64,000 nt of DNA, taken from Diphasiastrum complanatum. Taxonomy: Eukaryota > Streptophyta > Lycopodiopsida > Lycopodiales > Lycopodiaceae. The stretch lies in contig CM055095.1 in NCBI GenBank assembly GCA_029204225.1, positions 51,282,841 to 51,346,840 of the forward strand. The letters are read 5' to 3'. Numbering within the stretch: the first letter of the stretch is position 1; each line of letters opens with the position of its first letter. Positions 17,851 to 29,236 of the stretch are shown here, one piece after another. Position numbers and translations under genes: made by a program. The notes beneath the pieces were generated by a model. It had not been told where the DNA came from, did not search any database, and worked only from the letters and a program-made list of their open reading frames with translations.

Positions 17851-17994
17851 TTTAACATCGAATTATCGTTTATGCCCATGGGAAGTACTAGGAAAGTAGC
17901 TTCCTTCCATGAAATTTCTAGAAGAACAAATTTGCTAGAAAGAGAAATAGAGAAGATTCTAGAGATGGAGAGAGAGCACGGGGTACCTATTGGT

Positions 17995-18021
17995 GCAAGC
18001 GATGGTAAACTCATTGATTGT

Positions 18022-18053
<32 letters not shown>

Positions 18054-18185
18054 GAGAACAAGCGATGGTAAACTCGTTGATTGTTGAGAGAGAGAGAGAG
18101 AGAGAGAAAGTGTGTGTGTGTGCGCGCTTGCATTCTTGTTATGGTTTTTAGGGTTACCGGAAGGAAAATAGCCATAAAGTGAGGT

Positions 18186-18238
<53 letters not shown>
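17995..18238 (+). repeat. GA/GT-rich tract with a duplicated 30-bp unit
   Basis: 'CAAGCGATGGTAAACTC' plus 'TTGATTGTTG' occurs twice (about 17996 and 18059), each followed by GT/GA dinucleotides. A pure (GA)n run at 18188-18237 ends the tract just before the GC-rich island. Confidence 0.85.
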
Positions 18239-18239
<1 letters not shown>

Positions 18240-18289
18240 AAGAGTGCAAAAGATGCATGATGGAGGGGGGGGTTGACCAGGGCTTGTTA

Positions 18290-18860
18290 ATCAAGGAAGT
18301 TGAATTTGGACCCCAAGGACCGAGATCACATGAATGAGCGACGGCACCGGTGGTCGAGCCGCGAGGGGTCCCGAGGTCACGTCTCACAGACGCATGTGGC
18401 AAGGCCAGCATGGGCCCCCACCACCGGCTGCGGTCGGGATTCCAAGAGGCACGGGCCGTGTGCCGCGCCGGACCGGCAATGTGAGTGGTGGACGCCACGG
18501 CAACATAGGCCCGCCGGCCGGTAGGGCCGGTACCGGAAAATTGCCGTGCGTCATTGTGCGGCTTCAATTTTCCCTTTCAATTAATGCACAATATCTTTGC
18601 GTCGATCGCCGTGCCCGCAAAGACTCGTCGCTCCCACATATCCACGCGCTCGTCCGTCCGTCACCTCAGCTGCTCTCTCCCTTCTCGAGCCACCCTCGCT
18701 CGCTCTCCTCTCCTCGAAGCTCTTTCCTTCCTCGCCTCGCCTCGCCTCGCCTCGCCTGGCCTTCCTGAATCCTTCCTATACCCTTCGCCGATCCATGCGC
18801 GGCTCCCCTTTATTGCATTCCCAACTGTTTCTGTGTGCTTTGATGCAGCTACGGTGAAGA
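18290..18860 (+). promoter_or_regulatory. GC-rich, CpG-rich island, likely promoter/5' exon of the AP2 gene
   Basis: Composition switches sharply from AT-rich to GC-rich, with dense CpG (for example GCGAGGGGTCCCGAGGTCACG) and a CCTCG pentamer repeat at about 18732-18757. It lies 1.1-1.6 kb before the predicted start codon. A promoter or non-coding first exon is the natural reading but is inferred. Reading frames within it (up to 144 codons) are low in complexity and carry no domain, so I do not call them genes. Confidence 0.45.
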
Positions 18861-19918
18861 AATCGCTGTAATCTTTGATGCGGAGTTGAGGTGCGCAGTG
18901 TCCAGATCCTCCTAGAAGGGTGTGTGTGTTGGTTTTTGAGACCAATGAGGGCAGATTCAGAAATCAGCATGTGATAGGAGATCAAAGCTTGTTTCTGAGT
19001 GGTTTTTATTTGTTGTAGATTCAGCAATGCTGCGTTTATATAGGCTGCGGCTTGTGTGGGTTGTTTGTAATTTGTGGTTTTGTGTTTGATTGGCTTGTGC
19101 AAAGTGTAGGTGAATTCTGAACCTGCGTGTACCCCAAGGTACTTTGTGGATCTTGGCGATGATCAATTTTTATGCAATTTTTACTATAGACTCAGTGTTT
19201 TAGCTAGCGAAAACTAAGAGTGACTGTGCTTAGGTGATCGCAGCTGAGAAAGTCGAGCATCCGCAGGATTTGATAATGCGGCCAACAGTGCGTTGAGTGT
19301 TCAATGGGATAGTGTAGGTTGTCAGTCTTGGGAAGCTAAAGTTTGATTCTTGTGCGCATTGTACTCCATGGCTACTCGGGGATTTCTCATGTGGAATGAA
19401 GAAGGTACTTGTTTCTGAAACCAGTTTGTTGCGAAGCATTGATGACAGTTGCATTTCCAAGATTATGATTTCTTGTGAAGTTCCCTTAACAGCGGCTTTT
19501 TCCTTCAATAGCTGATCTATTGCAAAATTGATTGCATCAAGATGAATGCTAGAAAATAGCAGTAGAAATTTGTACTGAGACCACTCACGTGATAAATTCA
19601 ACCACTCGTAGGTCTAAATTATCTTTTAGACAGCGTCGTCCTTATATGCCATAAATACTGTCATTAGCTCCGAAAACTTGTTAATCGATCACAGTTCTTC
19701 TCTAGCTAAAGCGAATAATTTATAGATACTCTCAATGGTTGAATAGATGATCATAAGTCACACTGTTTTCATACAATTACTCAAATCAGCGGTTTCAACA
19801 CCTTTTTATTCATTAACACATAATTCCCCAGTCATATTTGGCATACGCAGAAAATTTGAGTGATAGTGTACTTCTCATTTCCTTCTCAACTGTGCGTGAT
19901 AAATAGGGTTTGGAGGGA
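18861..19918 (+). other. Putative 5' leader region of the AP2 gene
   Basis: No protein motif. It may hold untranslated exon(s) and a 5'-UTR intron. Donor- and acceptor-like GT/AG sites exist, but sequence alone does not choose between them. Confidence 0.35.
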
Positions 19919-19963
19919 ATGGAAGCTCGGAGCAGATGCCTGCAAGTACACCGTTGGACGTGA
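19919..19963 (+). promoter_or_regulatory. Overlapping upstream ORF (14 codons)
   Basis: ATG at 19919 in a strong context (GGGAATGG) opens a 14-codon frame that ends at TGA 19961-19963, out of frame with and overlapping the AP2 start at 19936. If present in the mRNA it would reduce initiation at the main ATG. An acceptor-like CAG directly before 19936 could also splice it out. Confidence 0.5.
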
Positions 19964-22900
19964 CGCACATTGTGATGTCTGAGAACCACGGTCCAAAGCT
20001 AGAAGATTTCTTGAGAGGAACTTCAATCGGGAGCCAATACAATTACTGCAACCCTCCAGAGATCAACTTCACTGATACTTCGTTGTATGAACGCAGCGGC
20101 GTTCCTCCTTTCTTAGGTTCTTCAAGGGGAAAAGCGAGCTCCAATCCAGTTGATCAGTTCCAGGCTGATACAGTGCCTTACGTATATCACTCATATAATG
20201 TGCCAGAAAGCAGCTCCACATGGATGTTGCCTCAAGCCTGTGAATATCCCAATGTGCCTATCGAGCTACAGGACTTCAATCTCTGCTCCAAGTACTACAG
20301 CACAAATCACGTTCCGGACAAAGCAATCGTCAATCCTTCTTGTGAATCCAAGAGCGATAGCCAGGACTTCTTATTCGGTTGCAATCTACGGCTGCATCAT
20401 AATGCTAGCTCTACTAATCTTGGAAATATGTCAAGTGAACTATCTACCCTAAAGACAATGCTAAGGCAACCTCAATCTTCTGAAAGCCAAGCACCTATCA
20501 CTCCAATATCGGGTCTCAACAATTTCTCGTTGTCAATTAACCCGGTTTCGGAAGCAAACCCAGCTACAGAGGCGTCAGCTATAGATAACAATTTTTTTGG
20601 GGTTAATCCTGAGAAGAGGAATGCCATATTTAGCAACATTATAGACAATACTGCTATCAAACCCGTAGAGACTATTGGGCAAGCACGAACTTCACAGTAC
20701 AGAGGTGTGACAAGGTAATAACATTGTCGTTTTCCAACTGTGTCTTAGTACTTTCAAGCAGCATGTAAAACGTATACGAACTTTGACTGTATTGGAAATC
20801 ATACTAGAGCTAAACGCATGCCAAAATTCCAGACAGCTCATAACTCACAACGATAGTCAGAGACACTGCTGCTTACGATAGAAGGTAGAAAACAGTTTAA
20901 CTGCAATTCTCATGAATAACAAATTATCTAAATAGGTCCTTTTCTAATCTATGAATCAGATTAGCTGAAGCATATCTAGCTCTTCTTTATTATACATATA
21001 CATTGTAGAATCGCAATAGAGTCTTACGTATGAATTAAGCATCTTCAGTTACCAAATTATGAAATTAAGACATTACAGCTTTCTGCTTTAAGAAATATTT
21101 ACTACAAATTTGCTACACACTAAGAAGTTCGAACTTTCAGGCATCGTTGGACTAAGCGATATGAAGCACATCTCTGGGATAATAGCTACAGGATCGAGGG
21201 GAAATCTCGAAAAGGGAAACAAGGTATGACTGTAGTCATCTAGCAATCAGAAAAAAGTTCCTTCACGTGCATTCAATTGTTTACCTTCAACTTTCACAAG
21301 CACTCATCAACATATATGAACGCAGTCGTGACTGGCGATTCTGTTGTTAACCTTATAGTATGATGTGAAGTGTGGAGCTTGTACGATTGCTCCTGTATAT
21401 GGTTTGTTCAAAGGGCCTGTATGAGAACTTCAACGGGACAATAATTCAGAAATACTCGTAGCTACCTATCACATTCAGAAAAATAGCTTTATCTTCACAA
21501 ATCTTCATATATTGCGATCTAGGGTGTGAAAGTAGATGGAGTAATGGACTCTATGTAATGGCCATGGGGAGGATAGTCCCTGAAAATAATCTGTGATCCT
21601 TGCAGGTTGTTATAAGGAATTGTCCAACAGCCCACTTTACTTTCACGAAGTGTCCCACACACTCATCGCCCGTTACATCAACTAATGCATTGTTGTTGTC
21701 AATTTTTAAGCTTCCATTATTCTTGAGATTTTGCAAATTGCAAGAAAAGGAATAATTTTTTTAAAATCTACAGGTGGTCAAATTATGGGAAATAGTAGAG
21801 ACCCATAATATGCAGCAAAAATTGACAAGAATTTGTCATTGACCTCAAAAATTGCCATTTTGGTCACTCTTTTGCAATTATGGTATTTTATAATTTCTCT
21901 TTAATGCCAAACTAGATAATAAATAAACCAGCGAACACCTGTGCTCTATGGCACATTTAGAAGCTATATTTAGAACTTTGAAATAGAACCATCGTCTTCT
22001 TCGACTTGATCCACTTTTTTCTTCTCTTCATTGGCCACCTTCCACCAGTACTCATTGCTAAGAAAATTTTGGCAGAGTTGCACGTCTAGAAGTAAAATTA
22101 GATCATCACATGATTCTACAAGGTTAGTTTAGCTACCGTACAAGAAGGATGCGAGTATGGGTGTACTAGTCAAGGCTGCATGACCTTACGCAAATCCCTC
22201 TCACGGCCTCTCATGTAGATATCCGTATTGGCAGTATAAGTTTTGTATGTGGAACCATATAAACGAACACACTCACACAGATGTTGACACTGTAGGGGCT
22301 GCTGCATGGGAAGTTTTTCTTTCGTACAGCTTTATATCAGTTATTGGCAAAGGAGATGACTCCTACTGACGATGGTGGAACCTTATTTGGACCTAATATG
22401 TGGGGAGTTACATATTGATGTGTCAAGTTACTAGAAGTACATACATACGTATGAGAGCTACATGGTGATGTAGTAGTAACATGAGTCAGTCTCACTGTCA
22501 AAATTGAAGAGAGAAAGACAGTGGACACACACACACACACACAAGCATTTCTTGCTTTTACCTGGAATGATGACTGCAACCTATATTAAAAGACAGTACC
22601 ACTGTTTGGAAAATAACCTGTGCCTGCATGTGTCACATTGCCATTGGGGATCAGTTGCCTAGACATATTGAAAGATTGATTTTGTAGGTAGCAGCTACGG
22701 TCTACTATATACGTAAGGACAACCGAATAATGGAAGCATAGTATGGCTTACAGCCGAAGGATAGATCATAGATATGTAATCAGATACCGAACTTTGCTCT
22801 TTCAAGTAATTGGAGAATTCTATGGTCTTCTATTAAAACTTGGTATTGTTTTTTTCATTTTGTAGTGGGAGTTAATTTTGAAACTTGTCGTGTGGTTTCA

Positions 22901-25900
22901 TTATTTACCATTGAACTTGGAAGTAACCCAAGTACTGCAAATTTGCATGTAGAAAATTTTAGTATGTCTAAGGACCTACGTATTTTTATCTAGCCATATG
23001 TTATACGGTTATGTAGAATAGTACCATACTTCGAAATGTTCGTATGCAAGTTCAATCACTTAAGCACAATCGTTATTCATAACTTGAACCTTTACAACAT
23101 ATGTATGTTAAAGAAGGGTTCAAAACAATCAATGCTTGTACACCTCCCCCCCCACCCGACTTCCGAAGAAAACCTTATGTCACTACCTCATTAGTCAATT
23201 CGCAGATCTATTTTCAACCTCTACACGTTATTTTTTGGTGGTATCAATGATTCCAGTGTTACATTAACTTACAAGTTACTACCCTAGCTATGCACAATGC
23301 AAAAAGCCGGTTGAAAGACGCCAACAGATTCTACAGACTAATTCCTCGATTGGGAACAGATTCAGAAAAAAGTATCGTTATCCCCGCTCCACTTAAGAGA
23401 AGAACCACCTTTGGCACCGCTTTGTAACGGATCTGACTGCATTATACCTTTCGTGGAAGCTGTCGAAGCTTTCCTCCTTGTTTTCAGTGAAAATATGAAG
23501 ATAAAAGCATTGCTTATTCAAAGGTTATGAAGCAGGCCCATACTTAGAAGTATGGGGTTCTTAACCTACCCTGTCAATTTCTTGCGCCTTCTGTGCGCTG
23601 ATCACCAACATATGATCACAGTAGCATTGTATCTTGTTGTCTATGCAGATTGTGGACTGTTGTATAGGGTAAAAAACCTATCAAAAGTTAGGTAGCTTAA
23701 GTTAGAAACTTTGATAAGACTTTTATTATTTTTAAGTTTAACATTCATGATACAATTTTTTTACTAACAAGCAGCTTGATAGTAGATGATTTTTGAGACC
23801 ACCTAATTTCTTACAATTGATATTTTTATCAAGCTTCTAACTTCATATTGATTTGCTTCTTGTACTTTTATGGTTTTGCCCACTCGACTCGACATCTGCG
23901 TAAGATCTGCAGTATATTTGGGTAAGACTCTTGTCATGATACATTCTGTCAATAATCTGATGAAATTTTGTTAATTTCCAACTCATTGAAATATTGATGT
24001 CATACAATCGATCATAGAAAGGTATAGGTGTTCTGGAACCAAAATTCCTGATCTTACAATAGGTTTGGATCACATGTTGGCAGGTGGCTATGATAAGGAG
24101 GAGGATGCAGCAAGGGCATATGACCTTGCAGCACTGAAATATTGGGGTCCAAATACGCCTATCAACTTTCCTGTATGAGAAACTATGAACTCATAATATT
24201 TAATTTCAATTAGCAACGGATCTGCTTTCGTTAAGAGGGAATCGCTTAGATTAAAACGATGGATGCATGTAACTTTTCTAAGCAAAAGATCCATCTCAAA
24301 CATCCATTGATTATGTGTCTCTCTTATTGGCAATTCTGCAGCTCAGCAACTACACCAAAGAACTTGAGGAGATGAAATCATTGTCAACAAGGCACGAATA
24401 TGTGGCCTCTTTAAGAAGGTTTTGATTAACTCCCTTCAAGATCTATTTTCTACTTTACATGTCAAGTTTGATTTTGTGTATTCGATTCTATGGATCTTAA
24501 ATGATGAGGTTGATCTAATATCGGATATATGTCAGTCCTTATCCCCTGGTTTCAAAAGAATACGAATCTCAATGTTTACTATGCACATCCCAAATAATAT
24601 TTGTTATCGTTACTCCCTCAAAATCTTGGTTTGTTTTTCTCTTCGAGCATCACATCATAAATCCGTGAATATAAATTCAATATGCTCGAGTGCAAATCAA
24701 GTTATCATGGGAACCATGTATTTTAGTCAGTCGATTCATTTTATGTTACTATCTTGGATAAGGTTATCACCATAGATGATCATAGACTTGAGTGACCTAG
24801 TATATCTTTAATAGGTAATTGATCCAGTGACATGAAAGCTATTATTTAATGATAACTTGCAGAAAAAGCAGTGGATTTTCAAGGGGTGCATCCATCTACC
24901 GGGGAGTGACAAGGTAAGCCCACACCAGAAGGTAAAGCTTAGTATATGAAACGACAGTGGTACACAGGACCTGATGGCAAGATTCTACTCACGACACGTT
25001 GTGAAAATCATTGAAAAATGTTCAGTGTAATAGACGTAACTCTGACAATCGTGTGGTCTTTGTGTCATAGGCATCATCAACATGGAAGATGGCAAGCACG
25101 GATTGGGAGAGTCGCAGGACACAAAGACCTTTATCTGGGGACTTTTAGTAAGCCAGTTTTTTGTCAAAGCACACTAGTACACAACATTAAAGCTTCTTCG
25201 CATGCTTGATTTGCTTCTGTGTGTAACACTTAGAGTTCTTATCTTAGGTACACAAGAGGAGGCTGCTGAGGCCTATGATAAAGCAGCAATCAAATATCGC
25301 GGCATAAGAGCTATCACAAATTTTGAAATGAGCAGGTATCTCGATGTACTGAAAGAAGTAAACAACTCCAAGGATCAGAGTGTATCAGAAGAGGATTCAG
25401 AAAAAAAACGCCAAATTAGTCATCAAGGGAACATGGCCAGGAGTAACTATACTTTGAAAAATGGAGAAGAAAGTCGAGGCATCCCGCACCAATTGCAATA
25501 TGCAACGCAGTATGAGATTCAGAGGTGTGAATGCTGCAAAAAGGGCCAATGTCATCATCAATGCAATTCATCGTTCATAGATATCATCCATCCTAATCAA
25601 CGTACGTTCTCGGCTTATGCTTCTAGCATTCATTCTTAATTTTCCCGTTGTGCAATTTCTCAAAGTCGACATAAAGTGTAGGTCCAAACTTCAGAAGAGC
25701 AAGACAACCTTTGAGATAACTATGAACCTGTGAGTCTCACTTTAATTGATCACTTACTTTTGCAGAAAATTCTCAAGCTTCAATTGGGTTGAGCAATGTT
25801 CATGCAGATCATTGCAGTTCTGAGAGAAATTTTCATGATGACATGCTGCAAGTTGGCTTCACTGGAGACTACCGCCATTTGCTGCAGCAGTCAGTTGACT

Positions 25901-26031
25901 TAACTGAGTTAGCTGTTAATAGAGATAAGATGGTCTACTATCGTCCATTGCCTGCTCCAAATCTACCAATCAATCAAAACCCATCAACTAGCCATTTGCC
26001 GATGTTTGCAGTCTGGAACGAGCTGCAGTAA
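19936..26031 (+). CDS. ANT-like: AP2/ERF transcription factor, AINTEGUMENTA/AIL (euANT) type, nine coding exons
   Basis: Predicted exons: 19936-20714, 21141-21223, 23913-23921, 24084-24172, 24342-24418, 24863-24913, 25071-25147, 25248-25601, 25766-26031. All introns are GT-AG, all phases join, and the product is 594 aa. AP2 repeat 1 (about residues 253-320) has '[11 protein letters not shown]', the ANT-type insertion '[14 protein letters not shown]', '[11 protein letters not shown]' and '[14 protein letters not shown]'. The linker ends '[12 protein letters not shown]'. AP2 repeat 2 (356-419) has '[20 protein letters not shown]', 'KDLYLGTF' and '[15 protein letters not shown]'. 'GPKLEDFL' (19-26) is the euANT motif. 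The protein should bind DNA in the nucleus and control meristem or organ growth. The second in-frame Met (residue 14) is another possible start. Skipping the last intron would end the protein at 25639. Family call is very secure; terminal exons less so. Confidence 0.93.
21224..23912 (+). other. Large AP2-gene intron 2 (2.7 kb)
   Basis: Runs from the GTATGA donor after exon 2 to the CTGCAG acceptor before the micro-exon. It holds a small (CA)n run at about 22526-22543 and no recognisable gene or TE coding sequence. Confidence 0.8.
23913..23921 (+). other. 9-nt micro-exon of the AP2 gene
   Basis: TATATTTGG lies between a CTGCAG acceptor and a GTAAGA donor. With the last base of exon 2 and the first two of exon 4 it encodes V-Y-L-G, exactly the residues needed between 'SRKGKQ' and 'GYDKEED'. 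A 9-nt exon at this place is a known hallmark of the ANT/AP2 family. Confidence 0.93.
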
Positions 26032-26471
26032 GACTAGTGCAATTTCCAGATTTAAAAAGTCTATCTAAATTCTAGAATTGTTTTTCAAGTCGACGTTTTG
26101 CATTCTGGACAGTGCTCAGAAAGCAGTGCATTGAGGAATTCTCCAAAGAGAACACAAAGTCGGGATTTTTGCTGTGGCTTTGCAAGTTTTGTCTGAGATG
26201 GATAGATTGTAGTTGTCTATAAAATGACAAACAAACTTGAAGTCACGTTTCAGCCCTGTGTTCAAAAACCTTTGCAACTCTTGATACTTTACTCATTACG
26301 GCTTTTTGTGTATATAACAGTTTAGCTATCAAATTTTTTTTAAAAGATGAATGCAATTATGCTATAGCATGTGGTATGAAATTGTGGTAAGCTTATGTAA
26401 AGATAGTGTGCATGTTACATACAAGTTGCATTGTGCAAGGCAGTTCCAAGGTAAGAATATAATGGCTCATC

Positions 26472-26590
26472 CTCTCATCTTGCTGCTACTGTGTCGAGGA
26501 CTTGCCATTATATCCTTACAATGGGCCTCCTCTCATTTTGCTGCTACTGTGTCGAGGAATACTTGCCATTATATCCTTACAATGGGCCTG
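26472..26590 (+). repeat. Tandem duplication, 2 x about 58 bp
   Basis: Both copies contain TTGCTGCTACTGTGTCGAGG, then CTTGCCATTATATCC and TTACAATGGGCCT. They differ by a few bases and a 3-nt insertion (AAT) in the second copy. Confidence 0.9.
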
Positions 26591-26947
26591 CAAACAACCA
26601 TTATCTGGTCAGGAATTGAAGAAGGAAACCATAGCACCCAAATAGTGATGTACTTATAGTTGATTATAAAACCCTCTTCCTAGTGTTCTAGTGATTGATC
26701 AATTGTTGATACAAGTACAATTGCATTTCTATCGGGTGGGCTTATGTTTTTGTTGTTTTGGATACTTGAGATTCAAGCTCCTTTGGGTGGTATATTGATA
26801 TGTGGCAAAACCTAGAACATTGGATTTAAAGCATAAGTCCATATTTAAGTATATGCCTCCAATGTAAGATGATCAATGATGGTATGTATATACTAGTTAT
26901 CATTGTACACACCCTTATGATATTGTCATATTGACATTTAATGTAAA

Positions 26948-27059
26948 ACCCACCCTCATTGGCACAATACAAAAAGAAATCTACTCCAATTCACCAAGTC
27001 ATAACCCACCTTCATTGGCCCAACACAAAAAGAACTCTATTCCAATTCACCAAGTCATG
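26948..27059 (+). repeat. Tandem duplication, 2 x 56 bp
   Basis: The units ACCCACC..CATTGGC..AA and CAATTCACCAAGTCAT occur at 26948-27003 and 27004-27059 with about six substitutions. Confidence 0.9.
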
Positions 27060-27400
27060 TACTCTGTGCCAAAAACCTTAACTCTAGGGGTGAAATGTCT
27101 CCTACATTGATGCATCTTGTTTCAAAACACAACATCCTAATCACGTTCTAGGGTCAATTTGAAAAAGAATGTTTTCTTTTTTTGGGAGTTGAATTTTTTA
27201 GGTGTCTTAGGAAAAAAGGAAAGAGAGCCTAGAGTGTAAATATTTTTGGCCTTGCCTTGCAAAAGCAATACTATGTGTTGAGGTTGGTCAATGGAGTTAG
27301 GAAAAAAGTCAACATTAAAGGTTAATTTTGTAGGAAATTGATGGTTTTATCAGAGATGATTGACTGATATCGGATTAGAGGAGCTCTGATCAAAACAGAG

Positions 27401-27412
27401 GCTCTGATACCA
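27401..27412 (-). other. Primer-binding site, minus strand
   Basis: GCTCTGATACCA is the exact complement of the copia PBS TGGTATCAGAGC and touches the LTR edge at 27413. Confidence 0.85.
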
Positions 27413-28202
27413 TGTCGGAAATCAGTGGTATTGGCAGCGGAAGACTGAGCGAGCGTGGTGCGTGGATCAGAAGCACCACATTTAGCAGCAGAACATTAAA
27501 ATGAATGAATCAGAAATGTGCAATGGAACAACAACTGAGTGGAGACAAAATGTACTCTGATTAATATCAACAAGGAGTACAATCACATGAAGTGAAAACT
27601 TCAACTGGGTGAGCGTGATAACGCTGGCTAAAAAGTGAGAACTTTGATCGTTGTGTGCGATAAAACATGCAATGGAGCTATCTAAATGAATTGATAGATA
27701 CAATTATCAGATATCAGAAGACTATCAGAATCCTTGAAGAAGTTTTTTGATGAAGATACCTATCTTGATATACTCAAAATATCTACAACTACTTCTTCTA
27801 CAATTATTACAACCGCCTCATAACTATAACTGTATGTACAATGTAGGCGGATTGTCAACGCGAAGTCGTTGGGTTGGATTTTAGACCGACAATATCAAAC
27901 TTTACAAAGTATATAAAAATATTCAAAGGATCGATTTTTACACTGGGTCGAAAATATAGTCAAGGTCAGATTTTCCAAGGTCGGAAAAATCAAACCCGAT
28001 TAGATCCAATCTAGGGTCAAAGACGTCCAAATAATTTTGCCTCGATCCGATCCAGGGTTGAAAAATCTCTGTTTGTTAGGCTTGACATTGGGTCGGAAAA
28101 ATTCAATACTGAAAAACTCAAGCCTTCCGTTTTTTGGTTTTTGTAAAGTTTTCAAGATGCTCATTAATAATTGGATTTGAGGCTAAGCATTGAATTCCAA
28201 CA
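27413..28202 (-). repeat. Copia LTR, 790 bp, minus strand
   Basis: On the minus strand it begins TGTTGGAATTC after the purine tract and ends before the PBS. It aligns over most of its length with 28525-29236/34016-34103, for example AATGAATTGATAGATACAAT and CGATTTTTACACTGGGTCGA. Confidence 0.88.
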
Positions 28203-28520
28203 CTCCCCCTTAATGTGGATCCTAAAAGCTTTGGTCTTCAGATTTAACTTGTCGTTGAATCTGAGCTGGTGCTCTTTTGCCAGAGTCGTTGTGAAGTAAT
28301 CTGCTACCATCAGATTTGTCCTGCTGGGTTGAATTTTGTACTCCATGATAGCAGTTGGCTAGAACTTTATCGGGCCTTTTGCACTCCAGTGCTAACTTGC
28401 ATTTTAGATCCTTCATTAGATTCAGATTGATACTAAATAGTAGAGTATCATCTACATAGAGTGTGTAGTTGATGAAGAAATCCGATATAGACTTGAAATG
28501 AAAATTCGAGTCTACCGAGT
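28164..28520 (-). pseudogene. pol: Remnant of copia pol (RT active-site region fused to pol C-terminus)
   Basis: On the minus strand the frame reads 'INYTLYVDDTLLFS', the YVDD active-site box of copia RT, then soon 'TNLMVADYFTTTLAKEHQLR', resembling the last part of copia RNase H/pol. The thumb and most of RNase H between these parts are deleted, and sequence before YVDD is also gone. It cannot encode an enzyme. It shows that the flanking repeats are LTRs of a copia element. Confidence 0.75.
28203..28211 (-). other. Polypurine tract, minus strand
   Basis: CTCCCCCTT on plus (AAGGGGGAG on minus) directly precedes the TGTTGG start of the LTR, as expected for the 3' LTR of a minus-strand element. 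Confidence 0.8.
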
Positions 28521-28524
28521 TTGG

Positions 28525-29236
28525 ATAGCAGTGGAAGACTAAGCGAGCGTGATGCGTGGATCAGAAGCACCATAGTTAGCAACAAAACGTTCAAAAATGA
28601 ATGAATCAGAAATGCGCAATGGAACAGTAACAGAGTGGAGACAAAATGTAGTCTAGTTAATATCAACAAGGAGTACAATCGCATGAAGTGAAAACTTCAG
28701 CTGGTTGAGCATGACAACGCTGGCTACAGAGTGACAACTCTAATCGTTGTGTGTGATAACACATGCAACGAAACTATCTGAATGAATTGATAGATACAAT
28801 TATCAAAAATTTTAGATATCAAAAGATTATTAGAATCCTTGCAGAAGTTGTCTGATGAAGATACTTATCTTGATATACTCAAAATATCTATAACTACTTC
28901 TACAGTTATTACAATCACCTTATAACTATAACTACATGTACAATGTAGGTGGATTGTCAACGTGAAGTCGTTGGGTCGGATTTAGACCGACAATATCGAA
29001 CTTTACAAAGCATCAAAAAATATACAAAGGATCGATTTTTACACTGGGTCGAAAATATAGTCAGGGTCGGATTTTCTAGGGTCGAAAAAATCAGACCCCA
29101 TTTGACTCGATCAGGGTCAAAGACGTCTGAATAATTCTCCCTCGATCCGATCCGATCCAGGGTTGGAAAATATCTGTTTGTTAGGCTTGATATTGGGTCG
29201 TAAAAATCTGATACTGGATTTTTCGATCTTCTGAAA
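28525..29236 (-). repeat. Right LTR copy, larger part (split)
   Basis: Homologous to 27413-28202 but lacks the first 20 bp or so on its left edge, where a deletion joins it to the pol remnant. It breaks off at 29236 where the younger element starts; its missing piece is at 34011-34103. Confidence 0.85.

Larger units (their letters stand above)
26032..27400. other. AP2 3' flank, gene-free
   Basis: Should include the 3' UTR; no consensus AATAAA is obvious nearby. Apart from two small tandem duplications nothing is recognisable. Confidence 0.5.

Noticed and set aside
18238-18871. Several GC-rich frames up to 144 codons on both strands
   Set aside because: High GC gives few stops; they are Pro/Arg/Ser rich without domains and overlap each other. 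Better read as promoter or 5' exon of the AP2 gene.
24088-24333. 81-codon minus-strand frame across AP2 exon 4
   Set aside because: Shadow of the spliced gene on the plus strand.
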